Assembly: GCF_902806685.2 (NCBI RefSeq)
Contig: NC_048545.1
Span: forward strand, 3,955,852 to 4,019,851
Reading direction: 5' to 3'
DNA from: Maniola hyperantus
Lineage: Eukaryota; Arthropoda; Insecta; Lepidoptera; Nymphalidae
DNA: 64,000 bases
Below are positions 11,791-22,960 of the stretch, piece after piece. A program made the translations under genes and the position numbers. The notes below the pieces were generated by a model that saw only the letters and a list, made by a program, of their open reading frames with translations, was not told the origin of the DNA and did not search any database. Numbering within the stretch: the stretch's first letter is position 1; each line of letters begins with the position of its first letter.

Positions 11791-12112
11791 TTCATCATCA
11801 TCATGATCAACCCATCGTCGGCTCACTACAGAGCACTAGGTCTCCTCTCAGAGTGAGAAGGGTTTTTGGCCATAGTCTATCACGCTGGCCATGTGCGGAT
11901 TGGTAGACTTCACACACATTTGAAAACATTATAGAGAACTCTCAGGCATGCAGGTTTCCTCACGATGTTTTCCTTCACCGTTAAAGCAAGTGATATTTAA
12001 TTGATTAAAACGCACATAACTCGGAAAAGTTAGAGGTGCGTGCCCGGGATCGAACCCTCGACCTCCGATTAGAAGGCGGACGTCCTAACCACTAGGCTAT
12101 CACAGCTTACAT
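11791..12112 (-). mobile_element. tRNA-derived SINE, family SINE-1 (Metulj-like)
   Basis: On the minus strand the head reads AAGCTGTGATAGCCTAGTGG (A box) and GGGTTCGATCCCGGGC (B box). It is followed by the conserved body with ACTTTTCCGAGTTATGTGCG, ATCGTGAGGAAACCTGCATG and the tail (ATG)n. Other copies: 16,848-17,018, 26,704-27,034, 28,046-28,165, 28,677-28,780, 33,885-34,130, 38,802-39,125, 39,133-39,206, 43,722-43,925 and 50,424-50,665. The architecture fits the tRNA-derived SINEs known from butterflies (Metulj); the family name is a guess. Confidence 0.8.
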
Positions 12113-12445
12113 TTATTATTTTATAGATATTCAAATTAACTTTCATCAAGCATCACGGTAAGATCACGAGCTCAGCAGATTCTCAACCGAGCAATTAAGG
12201 CGAAGACAATCACAAAGGAAATTGCCAATTGACCCACCCGTTCACCCGTTTGACACGGCAATTAGACTCGCGAACCCAGTGCTGCTCCGAAACTCCAAAT
12301 GTGATCCCAGATACCTTCACTAAATACTTAAGTATTTATATTATTTCGATGCTCTAACTCTGGATTCCTAACTCCTTCCTTTACAGAGCACAAGTTCGGT
12401 TTACAGCGAGTTATGCTTGCCGTCCAACAAGCCTAATTTAAAAAA

Positions 12446-12607
12446 AAAAGAATATTAGCCATGTTAGCTATGACCAATATTCCCCTTTCCCCTCCAACTA
12501 AGCGTGCTCGTGCTAGGAGTAAATACAATAGTGCAAGGGCGGGGTTTGAACCTCCGACCTTTCGGAATTCAGTCCGCGCTCCTTAACCGTTGAGCTATTG
12601 AGGCTAT
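12446..12607 (-). mobile_element. SINE-2 copy (tRNA-Phe-like head)
   Basis: Head AGCCTCAATAGCTCAACGG and B box GGTTCAAACCCCGCCC on the minus strand, with the same GAGGGGAAAGGGGAATATTG-type tail as 3,868-4,034. Confidence 0.7.
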
Positions 12608-12644
12608 AAACTATAAAAATTCGCTGTAAACAAATCTGTATACC

Positions 12645-12869
12645 TACTATAGTACGACGCGTGCAGCGTGCGATAAAATGCACCATCCGTCTTCCCACTA
12701 CCAAAGAACCTGGAATGTACTTATTGGGGCAGGAGGCGGGGGTACGTCCCGCACACCCGCACGTTACCCGCGCTCGCCCGCACCGGATTAGCGCGGGGGT
12801 TGTGCGGATGTTTGGGGCGTTCCTTCCCCGATTGCCATCGCTACCTGTCGCGTGCCACGCGTACTATAG
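12645..12869. mobile_element. Family B element (longer, rearranged copy)
   Basis: It begins CTATAGTACGACGCGTGC and ends CCTGTCGCGTGCCACGCGTA. The right arm CCCCGATTGCCATC is intact; the left arm has changed and there is extra sequence before the GC-rich core. The overlapping 121-codon open frame is a by-product of GC richness. Confidence 0.55.
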
Positions 12870-13383
12870 CTACCTTTTACTCCGAAACCGAAGCATCCTC
12901 AGTAGATGTAAACTCCACAATACACAAGTATGCTCCACAAAGCAAAGTAACACCTGCTTCTATCGGACATTATTTCCAGGCATTTATCTACCTTCACTTT
13001 TATTAGAAACCATGAAACAACGATAAAACTATAAACAAAAATCCACAAAATTGATCAGAATTTTCTCTTACATTGTAATACGAGTACCTATTATTTGAGT
13101 TTTTAAAAGTTTCGAGGTCAAGAGATTGCCTTCGCCTAGGTACGGAATATGGATAGCTAGATACAAAAAAAACTTGGCAATCGTTAACGTTTTACAATAT
13201 ATCTACAGGCGAAGGTATATTAATACGTTTATCAGTCTATTGCAGAGTAGACAAAATCGTATCACACAACCGCGACGCGTGCGCGAACTGACTCCCTTGA
13301 AAAAGGACCCCGGATGGGTTCGAAACTAGTCGGGCTAACGTCGACTTAATACGTGAGTAAAGCCGTTGACAGATATTAATAAC

Positions 13384-13575
13384 TAGCTGACCTGCCCTGG
13401 CTTCGCTCGGGTGGAGTTTAGAAAATTGAGGAGGAGGTTGAATTAAATTTTTCTCTCCGTAAGAACCATCCTCGTACTTCAAGGAATATTATAAAAAAAG
13501 AATTAGCAAAATAGGTTCAGCTGTTCTCGAGATTTGCGATGAGCAACACATTTAGTGATTCATTTTTATATTATA
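13384..13575 (+). repeat. Interspersed repeat, family Q
   Basis: CTCTCCGTAAGAACCATCCT, AAGGAATATTATAAAAAAAG and GCTGTTCTCGAGATTTGCGA recur at 14,094-14,290 (plus) and at 40,685-40,830 (minus). Confidence 0.75.
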
Positions 13576-14093
13576 GAAATAAATAAATAAATACACTACT
13601 CATTTAAATGGACCGTCTAATTGAGCCCTTTTTCAACTTCAAGTTTCAATGACCATCGTATAAAATGAAGGGTCAAGTGCCAACAGCCATCCGTGAAGCT
13701 AAGAAACATAATAACCCACATTTCACTAAGGACGTAATTTCTCATTCCCACGCTCCGCATCTCCATTCAATTCGAAACTAGGTATTTTATTATATCATCT
13801 TACGTGATAATTGTGGCTACCGTAACTTTGTATCTAACATGCATTGAACTGTATGTAGGTACGTACTACTGTAATGAACCTACTGTCAGTGTCTCTGTTT
13901 AGAGATAAGCATTTCCGATGTAACTTAATTTATTATTACTTTGTTACTACAATTTTTGGTACATGAATAATAAAAATAAATAAAATAAATAGTTCAATGC
14001 TAATTGCCAGCTCGGATAGCTTTTCCCTTTTCTGCCGGCTTTTGCCGATTTTGGCTGTCATCTCGTTCAAAAGCATTGAATTATTATGTAATA

Positions 14094-14290
14094 CTAGCTG
14101 CCCCGGCGAACTTCGTACCGCCTAACAGTCGAATCTTTTTCAGGATTTTTTTTTTAAAAATCTCTCCGTAAGAACCATCCTCGTAGGTACTTCAAGGAAT
14201 ATTATAAAAAAAGTATTAGCGAAATCGGTTCAGCTGTTCTCGAGATTTGCGATCAGCAACACATTCAGCGATTCATTTTTATATATAGAA
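14094..14290 (+). repeat. Family Q repeat, second copy
   Basis: Same block order as 13,384-13,575, with a different 5' entry (CTGCCCCGGCGAACTTCG). Confidence 0.75.
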
Positions 14291-14294
14291 AAGA

Positions 14295-14441
14295 TAGTCT
14301 GCGAAAGGGTGAGATGGCAATATGTGGCGGGGGGACGCCCCGCACGTCACCCGCGCTCACCCGTACTGGGTTAGCGCGGGGGCCGTGTGGGCATGTGCGT
14401 TCCCTCCCTGATTGCCATTTCAACCTGTCGCGTAGATACTA
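14295..14441. mobile_element. Family B element
   Basis: Inverted ends GAGATGGCAAT and ATTGCCATTTCAACCTGTCGC flank a GC-rich core containing CCGCGCTCACCCG. Confidence 0.6.
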
Positions 14442-14479
14442 TACCTATTAAAATATTTTATCAAAGTTGAAAAGTGTGC

Positions 14480-14715
14480 TATTTGGCTAGGGATGTTCTC
14501 AAGTCTTTCTTCTTCTACCAATGCTTCTTTTGCCCATTATGATGGTCAAGCTTTACCTTTATGTATTTGGAATTTGCCTTGGAAGATTTGGAACACCCCT
14601 CCAGCATCAGTTTTCCCCTCCAATTATAATATGGGTACCTTTAAGTCCAGAGTGAATAGGCATCTTTTAGGCAAGCGCGCTCCATCTTAGGCTGCGTCAT
14701 CTCTTACCACTTTGA
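14480..14715 (+). mobile_element. 3' end of a LINE ORF2 (WN.LP-type)
   Basis: The frame at 14,493-14,690 contains IWNTPPASVFPSNYNMGTFK and ends SRVNRHLLGKRAPS-stop. This is the conserved C-terminal tail of many insect LINE reverse transcriptases (W-N-x-x-P ... F-K-x-R-V-x-x-x-L). A related tail lies at 30,405-30,625. It is severely 5'-truncated and not functional. Confidence 0.65.
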
Positions 14716-15020
14716 TTGCAGCCAAACGCTACTCGCTAGTCAACAAATTTAAAAAAAGCCTTTTTTCTTACCTGTACTACTCACAACTACTCGTACAAGA
14801 TAACAATCGTTTTACATAAAATGTAATGTAAACACGCATAAACACTATCGAGTTTATATGCAAAATAAACAGTTTTAATGATTCTTTCATACGTCTTGGG
14901 CAATAACTGAATTCTTGTGTGTATAACGTAATTGTCTGACCTTGACTAACGAATGTTGGCCACATTGTGGAGGAGCATACAGGCGCAATTCGTTTGGTTT
15001 TATATTCATTTATATCCAAA

Positions 15021-15180
15021 CTAGCTGATGCCCGCGACTTCTTCCGCATGGATTTACGTTTTCCAAAATCCCGTGTAATTCAAAAGTAGCCCATATCTGA
15101 TTTTTTTTATATTATATGGAAATAGAAAAAACAGAAATTTTGAACTTTGGGCTACTGGTGCCTATTTATGTGGTAGTAAA
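15021..15180 (+). repeat. Family A2 repeat fragment
   Basis: CTAGCTGATGCCCGCGACTT then GGATTTACGTTTTCCAAAATC, a shortened A2 head. Confidence 0.55.
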
Positions 15181-15250
15181 AAATTAAAAGTGTAACACTC
15201 CCCTTTACGAAGTTGATAAACCGAAATTCATAGAGTGAGACCAGCCTACT

Positions 15251-15441
15251 GATTTTCTAACTCAGTGTCTAATACTAAATGATAGCCACTGAGCTCATTT
15301 GACATTTATTTTTAATCCATCGAAGGTTTTTTACGAAAAATTATTTGGATGTCACTCAATGAAGCAGCAATGTAGAACCTACCAATATCAAATGAGCTCG
15401 GTGGCTATCATTCAGTGTTAGCTATACTGAGTTAGCGAATC
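15251..15441. mobile_element. MITE, family G
   Basis: Left TCTAACTCAGTGTCTAATAC and TAAATGATAGCCACTGAG pair with right CGGTGGCTATCATTCAGTG and CTGAGTTAGCGAATC. A second copy with the same TIRs lies at 39,354-39,512. There is no coding capacity. Confidence 0.75.
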
Positions 15442-15449
15442 ACTCCGCA

Positions 15450-16845
15450 GAGGACAGTGCAACGAACTATTTAGAGCAGTGCGCCATATTCCAAGAAGCT
15501 CGGCCGCGAGTCAGTCTCTCAGTGTGAACTTTGTTGAGCCAATTAACTATATTTTATCGCTTCAGCGCTCGTGCAATTAATAATACAAACAAATAAAGTA
15601 GGTACCCAGGCATCATGAATAAATAAATAATCAAAACCTTGAATGGTTTGTAGTTTACACCTGCATAAACGCATCAGGAAGCATAGCAATACAAAAATAC
15701 GAACGTAATGACTAGGTAATTATATCAAAACTTATAGAATCAAAATCTAAATTATGATCCGAAATTTTTAGATCTGGATTAAACAGATCTAATGCTCGTG
15801 AAAACTATCTTGCGATATCGGTCAGAGACATAATTTTTAATGCAGGGCGTTGATTTTCAGAAAATTAGTTCAGAACTCTTTAATAGTTTATAAAAACTAG
15901 ACCATAATAACATAACATCATCGTACATTATAAACATATTATTAACCAGTTATAGTTTTATTGTAATATCGAATACACATGGATGACAACGTAAGAGCCT
16001 ATTTTTATATGTGATATAATCCAGATGTGAGTGAGACTTATATCTATGTAACTAAATATGACTAGTAGATACCTTTTATAATACTAATATTGCTTATAAT
16101 ATATACATATTATATGCGATTATAAAAGGTATGCATAACCAACATAACATTGGCAGCAATAAATGATAAATTAATGAATAATTAGCTATAAACATGTTTT
16201 AAAGAACCAATCATTTACGTGCTCACCACACAGAAAACTGCATTCTAAGAATCAAGACTAGGTTTCTCACAAATCTCATCTCTCTAAAATCACTACTGAT
16301 AAGTGATAACTTTTTCGAGATTCAAGATTTCGCATTAAATTATTGCAAATATAACTTTCAGATTACAATGGTCATTGATTATGATGATTTCTAATTTCAG
16401 TGTCAGAAGCCAAAGTTGCAGATACACACCTTTGCGTTATCATGTTATGCAGCCAAAAATACATAATTAAAACGTTTATTCATATTTATAAGCTTTCAAT
16501 ATTCTAGCGGTTTTATTACAGATCTTTACTAGGTATAGGAAGTGGCGAATACTCGTGAGGCGCTTATCATCTGCCCCCAAAAACGTCACTTGGTGATGAC
16601 TACGACGACTCTGCCACGAGTGTTACGACGTAGAAGAAGACTAGGGATAACGGTTAGGCGGTGATAGACGGCGATCTCAAATGGTATAGTTCTTGCATTT
16701 CACGAGGGCGAGTGACTCATGCTTGTGTATAAGTCGTATCGGTATAAGTAAGGTACAGAAAATGTGTGCATTTGCGACCGCTTGCTCGCGACTGATTGGT
16801 CCGACATGCACGCACACTTACGCAATGGCCATGTATACGACCTCA
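15450..16845. other. No recognisable feature
   Basis: AT-rich intronic sequence. A slightly GC-richer patch at 16,540-16,800 has no open frame with coding character. Confidence 0.5.
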
Positions 16846-16847
16846 TC

Positions 16848-17018
16848 ATCATCATGACCAACCCATCGCCGGCTCACTACAGAGAACGGGTCTCCTCTCA
16901 GAGTGCGAAGGGTTTTGGCCATTATAGTCTACCACGCTGGCCAAGTGCGGATTGGCAGACTTCACACACCTTTGAGAACATTATGGAGAACTCTCAGACA
17001 TGCAGGTTTCCTCACGAT
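16848..17018 (-). mobile_element. SINE-1, truncated copy
   Basis: Tail-side body only (CCAACCCATCGCCGGCTCAC to CAGGTTTCCTCACGAT); the tRNA head is missing. Confidence 0.75.
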
Positions 17019-18294
17019 CAAATACAAACAAGATGATTATGCAGTTTATGGAGGTCAAGGTGCAAAGACGACGAAACTGAAATACTTGGGTAAGTAAATT
17101 GCAAAAGCGGCGATTAGAAACCTAACTATAAATTAGTCTACCGATCAAGACTTCGACTTAGAGCCAAAGTACACACGATACTTATCGCATCGGCGATCAG
17201 CAAATTTTAACTGCATTGTTGATTACTGGGATCGATTTATATTAAACCTTATTTATACTTATTCGGATATTTGGCCTGGTTCAAATTTTTAATTTATTCA
17301 TAACCAATTAATCAACCTTGTCAGATTAGACCTTGTAGACACAATGTAGTGTAGTATAGCAAAGCGTATGTATTTTATTCATATGATTTAAATTATTATT
17401 TCAGTTTTAATGGTAAACATCGGTTGTAACCACTTATAACCTAGGTAAGTACTAGAAAATAGTAATTAAGTACTAGCAATACTATCGCATATTTTAGTGA
17501 TTGCTTCGATGCCGCATCGGATTTAGATTGTTCAAACTGAACTTTACTGAATAGCTTCCAATTCCAATACTAATCAAATATAATATTATGCGTAGTTAAG
17601 ACTCGAGGTGCAATCGCACCTTAGAACTTCTGGTATCTAACCGATCAAATCGCTGGTCGCCGATGCTAAAGTATCATGTGTATGACGACCCTTAGTTCTA
17701 TAAAAAGAAACAGCACGTAAATGACCTATTGTAAAACGTGAACTACTTGTGTAGGTGCAGAATGAAAACGTAACAATGGATCGTGGGAAAAACAACACAC
17801 ATTTGCAAGGGTCCAAGAGGCTACTGTAAATGAATTAACGTCATAGTTAAGTCATCTAAATATATATAAAAGTAAAATGACTGACTGGACGACTGACTGA
17901 CTGATTGATCTATCAACGCACAGCTCAAACTACGGTACGGTAAGTCATGGCCATAATAAACTAGTTATCATAATACTATCGTACCTAATTATGCATAACA
18001 AAAGAACGATACGAAAACAAAATAAAAGTATTTTCTTGTTATGCCAACAGAAAGTAGCCACCCACTGACCTTGGCATTTGCGTGGATACAGTCATACAAA
18101 CGACAGGATAGTATTATCTGTAAGGAAATACCAAAGATAACATAAGCTTCGAACAAATGGCCACTTGGACAGTCATGCACTTGATTTATAATATTACAAC
18201 AACAAAGTGTTTCAGGTTAGGTATTCTTCGCATTTTCTGACCTAACATAACCAGGCAAACGAAGGAATGAAAATTTGTGAGAAACATGCTGTCC

Positions 18295-18406
18295 TAAGTC
18301 CCGCAAATTGCTATAGCGCTGGAACCATGTCTCATTAACATCGAAATGACGTCATTTAGACGTCGCTAAAATGGCGGCCACGCGCATTAGCAATTTGCGG
18401 GACTTA
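18295..18406. mobile_element. 112-bp MITE, family H
   Basis: TAAGTCCCGCAAATTGCTA at the left and its exact reverse complement TAGCAATTTGCGGGACTTA at the right; the interior contains ATGACGTCAT and AAAATGGCGGCC. A partial copy at 37,560-37,620 keeps the right half. Confidence 0.8.
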
Positions 18407-18429
18407 TATCTCTCGTTATAAAAATTAAT

Positions 18430-18665
18430 AGCTCTGAGGCGATGGCGATGGGTCGGGCATATGTATGGCGAAAAGAGGAGGGAAACGCTGCACAAGTGGT
18501 GTTTCAATGGCAGACTGCCGGTCGAAGAATACTGGTCGACCTACCAACACCTGAAGGAGGTCCATTGAAGCAGACGTTAAAAGAGCGGGCCTGTTGTGGA
18601 ACCATGTGAAAGCATGCAGCAAGACATGGAAAACGACTGCTGCAGCCTGCTAGGGAATAAAAGGA
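18430..18665 (+). mobile_element. LINE 3'-end relic
   Basis: Contains GGTCCATTGAAGCAGACG, TTAAAAGAGCGGGCC, GGAACCATGTGAAAGCATG and GGGAATAAAAGGACTC. The same order is found at 57,715-57,845 (GATCCATTGAGGAAGACC, TTAAAAGAGCGAGATTC, GGAACCATGTAGCC, GGGGATAAAAGACTC). Frames are broken in both. Confidence 0.55.
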
Positions 18666-18669
18666 CTCC

Positions 18670-20890
18670 ATCATAAAATTTTAAAACAACCGAGCTAGAA
18701 CCAGCTAGCCTGTGCAACTAGCACTATTCTTTCTGCAAATAAGTGTCATTTTTTTCATAACAATATTTTTGTCATGACGTCATAAATAGCCTATCAAAAG
18801 CAGAACACTGGGGAACATATAAACTGATAAAGTCATACAAACAAGGGAACCGATGAACGGATAAAGTCATAAAAACATACGACAGATAACATTATTATTT
18901 ATCGGTAAAAGGAAATGGAAATTCCAAAGATAAACACTACCAGCAGTACCAGCTCTGAACAAATGGTCACTTATTGAGTCAGGGACTAGAATGACTAGAA
19001 CTGTAGATAAAAAGCACTTCGTGGCATGAGCAACTCTATTGTCCGCAAAAGTCACGATCTTAAAGATGATCGCACTTTACGAGACAAGCCGCTAACAAAA
19101 TCTTGTGACACATACATTTTTTATCCTTTTTGATGACTGATTCTTATAGAACTACGCACAGGAATCTCGTTCCCATAAAAATAAAAATTATCTCAACTCC
19201 TTTCTCAATCATGATGCTGCAAGAATAATGCCCACCTAATGACGGTAAATCTATCGATATTTATTTTGTTTATGCATTCATAGTAAATAAATATTAAAAA
19301 TAAGTCTTAACTTAACTTTCTTAAAAGTTCAATAACTTTGCTGGAAATCAGTTATGATGATGTGCTGTTTCACACCGGGGCACAGAATATATAATAGTAG
19401 GTACTAACGACCGGGGTAACATGACAATATGACATACTACAAATCAAAACATATACATTGCGGCTCTGAGCAGCATAAATGTGTCAGTCTATAATTTTAA
19501 GCCCCATTGTGCTGTATAGAATTAGAATATTACAGTAAGCCGACGATTCTTGCTGTTTGTTACGTTTATAATAATTATTTAAGCATGCGGCTCTGTGGCA
19601 CGCTTTACCCGTGCTGCTCTGGCATGAAACAGCTTTCATAGATTTATTCAGCGTATGTTATTTGAGTTTTCAGTGCAAATAATGACTTGCGTTTGGTGCC
19701 GTGCGACTCTCGCAGCTCTTGCAGTATGGGTGCCTTGTTTGTAATGTGCGATTATTATTAGTCACCTGTCTTTATTTTGCTTGCAAAGTCCATTGTGCAA
19801 GATTATGGAGTCTTCATAATACCTGCTTGTGCTCGGTTATCGAATTTAGATAACCGTTGGAGCGAGCGGCGCTTTCACCTATTGGCTGCGGATATCACTT
19901 TCTCAAAATAGACTAATGAGATGATTTGAGGGTTACGCAGCAATAGGTTATAGGACATACCTGTTGATAATATATGATATCTTACGAATTTTCTCCTGTT
20001 TCTGTTTCTGCTACTGTTATTTTTTATCATTGCCATGGTTCTAATTACCGTGACTTTTGAAAAATGACTCACTTACTAATTTAATCGAGAGATTTTACTG
20101 TTGTTTTTTCAGGAGTTCCCACCTTCATTTCCGAAGACCTTCACCAAAAGAGATTGCCCATTTTCTTAGGAGCTTTGGGCCCCCCCTAATATAATTGTTA
20201 TGTCACCATGGTTTTAATTTTATTTTGTAGACAAATAATTAACTCTTTATATTCTGCAAACGATTTCTATTTATTCACCCTGGTTATAAAGAAATCTTAT
20301 TTTTTATATTGCTGATATTGAGGTTATATTTAATTAATACTTCTTCAAAATAAATGCATGTTTACGATTCTAACTGTAATTGTGGATATTTTCAATAATA
20401 GAGTGAAAAAAGTCGTTATAAAACATAATCGTAAAAAAATAACACATTAAAAAAAAATTAATTTAAGTTTTGACACGAAGAGGGCCCGTTCACGGGCGAT
20501 CTCCTTTAAATGGGACCAAGCATATACTTGACCAGACTATACACTTTTTCAATAATAAAAAAGGAATGTCAAAATCAGTTCAGATTCGAGGGAGTTAAAT
20601 GTTAAAAACAGTGCCAAAAAATGCTCGTCGAAATTATAGTCTCTAAAATTGTCTAAAACACTTTTATAAGATTTCTTTAAAACTTTTCCGTCATTTGCAA
20701 AAGATTGAACTGGTAGGTATATCTATTCTACAAGAAAGATTATCCTAAACGATTTCAAAGACGAACATGCCGATTCCCATGGTCTTTAGTTACGATATTT
20801 TGGAGTACCTAATTGAATTAAACGTTCGGAGCGTTATGTTATACGTTCGTCACGGCAGCTTATATTTTATGATTCCGAACGCGCCGCTGG
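18670..20890. other. No recognisable feature
   Basis: Mostly AT-rich with no convincing exon. An isolated TTTTTTCAG acceptor-like site at about 20,110 is not followed by a convincing frame. Confidence 0.45.
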
Positions 20891-21080
20891 TAAAAACCGA
20901 TCAAGAACGAGTCGGACTCGCACACGAAGTGTTCCGTTCAAGATAATTTTAACATGAGGTATATACTTTTTAATTTTTTTCAACTTGCATGGCAGCCAAT
21001 TTCAAAATCGTTTTTTTTATTATTTTTTGCTATAGCGGGAATAGAAATACCTATACACTGAAAATTTTAACTCTCTACCT

Positions 21081-21155
21081 ATAATACGCGACAGGTTGAA
21101 ATGGCAATCGGGGAGGGAACGGCTCGCACACCTGCACAACCCACGTCGCGGACTA
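21081..21155. mobile_element. Family B element, internally deleted
   Basis: Starts ATAATACGCGACAGGTTG and AATGGCAATCGGGGAGGG, then jumps to GTCGCGGACTATA; the right arm is mostly lost. Confidence 0.65.
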
Positions 21156-21539
21156 TATATACATACTTTAACATTTCATGATATAGGTACCTACAGTCCG
21201 CTGACAGACGGACGGACAGCGGAAACTTAAAACTGTGGTAATAGGGTCCCGTTGCCACCCTTCGGGTACGGAACCTTAAAAATACAACACACGCAAGTTC
21301 ATCCATACTGAAATGTGCCACAAAATTACATGCTTGAAAGTTGAAACATAAAAATCATAAAATAATGATAAAATCAAAATTTCGTTTCTGATTTGTTTTA
21401 TATTTCCATAATTTATTTAGAAGTAATAATACAAATGGTGAATGAGGATAACGGAGGACTTTGTTCGGTGGCGCACTTCCGAAAAGGTGTATTAGGTATA
21501 TTAATAGATATAATCTAGGTCTATAGTTCTGCTAGGTGG

Positions 21540-21812
21540 ATACATACAGGCTAATGGATTGGATTGAATACAATAATCTAACCATGAACCATCATCTAAT
21601 CTAGCACCTTGGGACCCCAACGTCAATCGGTTTTGCAAACTATGTGCCCACTGCCTTCTCCGTTGCCACTTCAGCTTCGCAATCCGCTTAGTTATGTCGA
21701 TTACTCTGGTTCTCCAGACGGATCTCCTCATTTCTGATTTGATTACGTTGAGAAACTCGATGCATAGCTCTCTCACGCAGACTAAATTAACTGAAAGCTT
21801 TCCTGCCATGAC
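21540..21812 (-). mobile_element. RTE-type LINE ORF 3' fragment
   Basis: Translated on the minus strand it reads SEMRRSVWRTRVIDITKRIA and KLKWQRRRQWAHS, the region near the C-terminus of RTE-type reverse transcriptases (MRRR...V.DI..RI..LKW.WAGH). The equivalent region recurs at 44,108-44,465 (minus) and 46,590-46,745 (minus). A downstream part is at 25,255-25,420 (plus). Confidence 0.65.
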
Positions 21813-22374
21813 GAGTCCTTAGTCTACCACCAAACAGGCAGTGATAAAGTCTATATTTAAAATTTATATTATGTACCAGTTACCACATACTTTGATAATC
21901 TTGATCTTGCATGTAATGTATATACTCGTAATTTAGAGTCCAAAACAAAACGAAAGTAATGTAACGAGTACCTATACCTACCATTCAATAGATCAGTTCT
22001 ACCACCCACGGTTTAGATTAATCTGGGTCAGTATTATTAACAGATGCAAAGAGCCAAGTAGACAGCGCGTTGTACGCGATTCTTTTGGCCTAGTTCCTGC
22101 ATTTTATTCACTCGGTAACACAGACACGAACGGGATTCTCGATTTTCAATCCGCGTCAAGTAGTGGAAGTTGGAACAACATCTGGGTCAGATCCGGTCCA
22201 ATCAGACCGAGCGACGGAGCTCACTATGCCATAGATGCGATTGACACATCGAAATTGTATTGGCGCTATTTTAAACTTTCGATGCATGTTCAGCGTTTCA
22301 ATTCTGGCCAAACAACTTCGTGAATCGTGACAAAATAGAAGATTGGATAGGTCCATTGAAATCTATCTAATCTA

Positions 22375-22605
22375 AATATATAAAAGACTGACTGACTGGC
22401 TGACTGACTGACTGATCTATCAACGCACAGCTCAAACTACTAGACGGATCGGACTGAAATTCGGCATACAGATAGCTATTATGACGTAGGCAACCGCTAA
22501 GGAAGGGTTTTTGAAAATTCAACCCCTAAGGGGGTGAAATTGGGGTTTGAAATTTGTGTAGTCCACGCGGATGAAGTTGCGAGCATAAGCTAGTTATAAA
22601 TCTTT
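22375..22605 (-). repeat. Family A1 repeat, near full length
   Basis: Begins with a GACTGACTGACTG run, includes GGATCGGACTGAAATTCGGC and AACCCCTAAGGGGGTGAAAT, and ends in the reverse of GCTCGCAACTTCATCCGCG. Confidence 0.75.
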
Positions 22606-22829
22606 TCTATTTAATGTAGTGCTTATGCCCGCAACTTTTGCGAGTTTTGTTTGCGAATTTTGGAATTAGGTTTTCAAAAATTTCGTGGGAACAGGGAATC
22701 ATTAGATTTTTCAAGAATGGCTTTCTCTTGTGCCATTAAATCGGGATAGCTAAATCCAAAAGAAATAACAAACAACACTAAATTCTGACTACTTCATCAT
22801 ATTTGCACGGTTTATAAAATTTTTGTTCG

Positions 22830-22960
22830 TTTGAGGAGGAGGAAAATTCTCATGGATGCCTTAGACACGCCCGACTCCGTTGGGGATATCTTTTCTGTAT
22901 CTTTCAGGTAACGCCTCTGGATTTCATCTGAAAGATGGCTGTCTTTAGGCGCTATCTTGT
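22830..22960 (-). mobile_element. R1-like LINE 3' UTR fragment (tentative)
   Basis: GAGGAGGAAAATTCTCATGG and CCCGACTCCGTTGGGGATAT resemble the non-coding end of the R1-type insertion at 34,918-35,220 (GAGGGGAAAATCCCCATGG). No coding part remains. Confidence 0.35.

Noticed and set aside
12661..13026. 121-codon plus-strand frame
   Set aside because: It spans a GC-rich family B palindrome and ordinary AT-rich flank; no conserved motif.
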